A stretch of DNA of 5,550 nt from contig CAKTVG010000051.1 of the NCBI GenBank assembly GCA_934622035.1, forward strand, positions 1 through 5,550. The letters are read 5' to 3'. Shown in pieces: positions 3,347 to 5,550 of the stretch; the stretch's first letter is position 1; each line of letters begins with the position of its first letter. Made by a program: the position numbers and the translations under genes. The notes below the pieces were generated by a model. It had not been told where the DNA came from and made no database searches. It saw only the letters and a program-made list of their open reading frames with translations. Source of the stretch: an uncultured Oscillospiraceae bacterium. Lineage in GTDB: Bacteria; Bacillota; Clostridia; Oscillospirales; Oscillospiraceae.

Positions 3347-5550
3347 AAAGACATACTGCGGACCGTAAAGCGGGATACGCACCTTGCTGTCCAGCCGCTT
3401 CCAGCCAAGACGGGCAAGGATGGCGGTCAGCTCGTTGCTGTCCGTTCTGCGGATATTGGCACGTTCCTTGCCGAAGCACTCGCACCAAATCTCCATGTTG
3501 GACACCTGGGTGCGCTTGACCGTACCATGCTTTTGGGTATCGCCGAAGTCGCTGCCTGTGAGGAAGTTGCGGCGCTCGAAGATGTCCATGCCGTCCCAAT
3601 CCTCCGGGAGCAGCGTGTCGAGATACAGCCGGACAAGCCCTTCACGCTCGTCGGACTCCATCGCCTCCCGCTGTTCAGCCTTGGACAGTGCTTCCAACTC
3701 GGCACTCAGATAGAGCTTCTCGCCCTGCTTCACATACACCAGCGTTTCCGCCCAGATCTGGCAGATCAGCTCCGGGGTCAGATCCCAGGAGTGCTTGATG
3801 CCCGTACCAGGCGTCTTGACCGGCCAGAAGCGGCGGTTTCCGGTGGTGTCCCGCAGATAGCCGGACTCGGCGTTGGTGGTGCCGAAGAACACGCACTGGC
3901 GCAGATGCGGCGTCGCCCGTTTGCCGAATGCCGCACGGTAAATGTCGTTCTGACGGGAGAGGAAGGAACGCAGCGTTTCCACCTCGGCCTTCTTCAGACC
4001 TGCCAATTCGCCGATCTCCAAGATCCAGTACCCCTGCAGCTTCTCGGCAGCGGTCTTGTCCTTGGTGTCACCCAGGTTCAGACTGTCCGAAAACCACTCT
4101 CCGGCCAGCTTGGCAATAAGGGTACTTTTGCCCACACCCTGAGGACCGTTCAGCACCAGCATGGAGTCAAATTTGCAGCCGGGATACAGCACACGCTTGA
4201 TGGCAGCGCAGAGGGTCTTCCGGGTGACAGCTCGGACATACTCGTTATCGTCCGCACCGAGGTAGTCGATGAGCAGCGTGTCCACACGGGGAACCTTGTC
4301 CCACTCCGGCAGATTTTCAATGAACTCCCGAATGGGATGGTAGGAGCGGTCGTCCGTGACCTTCGCCACGGCAATGTCATAGTTTCGAGCGGAGAAGGTG
4401 CCGTAGTGGGAATCCACATAGCTGATAAGCTGGGCATCATCCGCATCCCGCCAGAATTTCGAGGGGTGCCGCCAAGGCACATCGCCCTTGATCTCCATGC
4501 CGTCCAGAAGCTGATTGAACACCAGCGGTTTCAGAAGCGGGTCGTTCATGAGGATTACGGTGAGGTTCTGCAGCGCGTTCTTCACCTTGCCGGCCTTGTC
4601 CAGCTCTAAGGCTTTCTGCCAGTCCTCGTCGGAGAACTCCTCATTTGCCTGGGCTTTGCGCTCCTCGGCAAAGACCGCTTTGACTTTCTCGTCCTTGAGG
4701 GCAAAATCCGACATGGCTTGGAAGGACGGCAGCTTGCTGGGGGCGGTATCCGGGGCGCACTTATCGTCCAGGTCACGGAAACGGTGCAGGCGCACCAGGT
4801 CAAAAGCATTCAGCAGCCGACCGCAGACCGGGTCTGTGGCATGGTGGCTGTATGCGAACTTGCCATCGTAGACGATGACACCGGCAGACGAATCGGCGGG
4901 GATATAGTCGTAACGGCCGTTCATCGCAGACGGCGCATACACTTCCGAGAGAAAGGCATCGATGGCTTCCTCCACGGTATAGGCACGGCAGAAAGCACCC
5001 ACCACACCCGGCTTTGTCAGCGGGTCGGCCTGCTGGGCGATACTGTGCTGCATCACCTCGGACTGGCGGCTGGAAACCGGCCAGGTGGAGGCATCGTGCC
5101 AATCATCGTAACGGGAAAGGTATTCATCCGGGTCAAGCTCTGCGCCGTCCTGCACCTTGTAGAAAAACTCGCCGTTAGAGGAGGTGGAAGGCCAGTACAT
5201 GAGCCGGGATGCCTCGTAAGTGGTATCGTCAAAGAGGTCAATGCCGATCTCCTTTGCCACCATGCGGGCGACTGCCGGATATTCCTCCTCACTGATTTCC
5301 CGTTTCAGCGGGATAAGCAGACGGAGACGGGGATGTTCCGGCGTGTGTTTATGGGTAGAATAGACGCAGCACTTGAAATCGTGGAACAGCGTAATTTCAT
5401 CCCAGATATCCGGGGTGCCGTAGTCCATATCCAAGGTGAGCAGAGAGCGGCACAGCACCATGCCGTTTTTGCGGCGACCTTCCCGGAGATGCCCTCCGAC
5501 GAAGCCGCCCACATCCTTGATGCCGTCCTGCTGACCCTTTTTCAGCTTGC
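3326..5550 (-). CDS. Primase-helicase: AEP-type primase fused to VapE/superfamily 3-like helicase (5' end cut)
   Basis: A large replication protein joining a primer-making domain to a DNA helicase; 740 residues are visible and the frame stays open to the window edge, so the true start is outside. A GTG at 5512 is only an internal codon. Family members are usually a few tens of residues longer at this end. The N-terminal part shows the archaeo-eukaryotic primase motifs: DMD in LTLDMDY (5431-5423), STHKH (His codon at 5353-5351), then DDTTYEASR ending in a conserved S-R (near 5230-5205). The C-terminal half has Walker A GPQGVGKST (4147-4121), Walker B-like WILEIGE (near 4030-4010), a VFFGTTN sensor (near 3895-3870) and TGNRRFWPV with an arginine finger (near 3845-3818), as in the virulence-associated E (VapE) family. 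It stops at TAA (3328-3326). Such proteins initiate phage DNA replication; the name VapE does not imply virulence here. Confidence 0.93.
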   Translation of the reverse strand, partial: KLKKGQQDGIKDVGGFVGGHLREGRRKNGMVLCRSLLTLDMDYGTPDIWDEITLFHDFKCCVYSTHKHTPEHPRLRLLIPLKREISEEEYPAVARMVAKEIGIDLFDDTTYEASRLMYWPSTSSNGEFFYKVQDGAELDPDEYLSRYDDWHDASTWPVSSRQSEVMQHSIAQQADPLTKPGVVGAFCRAYTVEEAIDAFLSEVYAPSAMNGRYDYIPADSSAGVIVYDGKFAYSHHATDPVCGRLLNAFDLVRLHRFRDLDDKCAPDTAPSKLPSFQAMSDFALKDEKVKAVFAEERKAQANEEFSDEDWQKALELDKAGKVKNALQNLTVILMNDPLLKPLVFNQLLDGMEIKGDVPWRHPSKFWRDADDAQLISYVDSHYGTFSARNYDIAVAKVTDDRSYHPIREFIENLPEWDKVPRVDTLLIDYLGADDNEYVRAVTRKTLCAAIKRVLYPGCKFDSMLVLNGPQGVGKSTLIAKLAGEWFSDSLNLGDTKDKTAAEKLQGYWILEIGELAGLKKAEVETLRSFLSRQNDIYRAAFGKRATPHLRQCVFFGTTNAESGYLRDTTGNRRFWPVKTPGTGIKHSWDLTPELICQIWAETLVYVKQGEKLYLSAELEALSKAEQREAMESDEREGLVRLYLDTLLPEDWDGMDIFERRNFLTGSDFGDTQKHGTVKRTQVSNMEIWCECFGKERANIRRTDSNELTAILARLGWKRLDSKVRIPLYGPQYVFVPKECS

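Noticed and set aside
3066..3599. Minus-strand ORF of 177 codons entering the primase-helicase gene
   Set aside because: Its upstream half is a shifted frame inside the primase-helicase. Only the part from the TAATG at 3326 has a start signal, so only that shorter form is listed.
3260..4609. Long plus-strand ORF of 449 codons opposite the primase-helicase gene
   Set aside because: It is antisense to a gene with clear Walker A, Walker B and arginine-finger motifs. Its product has no recognisable domain, and long antisense frames are common in GC-rich genes.
5305..5514. Minus-strand ATG at 5514 and GTG at 5512 as possible gene starts near the right edge
   Set aside because: The primase-helicase frame remains open through 5550 with family-like residues (IKDVGGFVGG), so the true start is upstream. 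The ATG at 5514 is in a different frame.

Overview
The window looks like part of a temperate bacteriophage or prophage from a high-GC, low-AT-spacer Firmicute, most likely a gut Clostridia (Oscillospiraceae-like) host. The reasons are the strong GGAGG-type ribosome binding sites before almost every gene, the tight co-directional packing, and the gene set. Host identity is inference from these traits only. All genes I accept lie on the minus strand, so transcription runs from the right end (5550) to the left end (1). The window is cut inside a gene at both ends.

Right to left, the first part is a DNA replication and recombination module. It holds a large primase-helicase of the VapE type (5550 to 3326, 5' end outside the window), a short doubtful ORF (3326 to 3066), a VRR-NUC nuclease (3073 to 2792), an SNF2-like DEAD/DEAH helicase (2811 to 1447), a small conserved-looking phage protein of unknown function (1444 to 1220), and a DUF1492/sigma-region-4-like DNA-binding protein (1223 to 798). 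Junctions are overlaps or gaps of a few bases (TAATG, 8 nt, 20 nt, a 2 nt gap, and ATGA), so this reads as one translationally coupled operon.

The second part starts after a 142 bp break (797 to 656). The break carries an extended -10 promoter with no -35 box, three similar 8 bp direct repeats upstream of it, and a strong intrinsic terminator directly downstream. After it come an HNH endonuclease gene (655 to 308), a 101 bp GC-rich spacer that may hold the cos site, and the start of the small terminase subunit (206 to 1, 3' end outside the window). This is the beginning of the DNA packaging (late) operon of an HK97-type cos phage.

The working model is that the early operon replicates the genome and, as its last product, makes a regulator that switches on the late packaging operon next door. 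Two non-coding signals deserve attention. One is the promoter-plus-terminator switch between the regulator and HNH genes. The other is a dense cluster of eight GGAAC/GTTCC sites in 163 bp at the end of the primase-helicase gene, which could be a replication origin or an operator. I found no tRNA, rRNA, CRISPR array, insertion sequence or convincing plus-strand gene.
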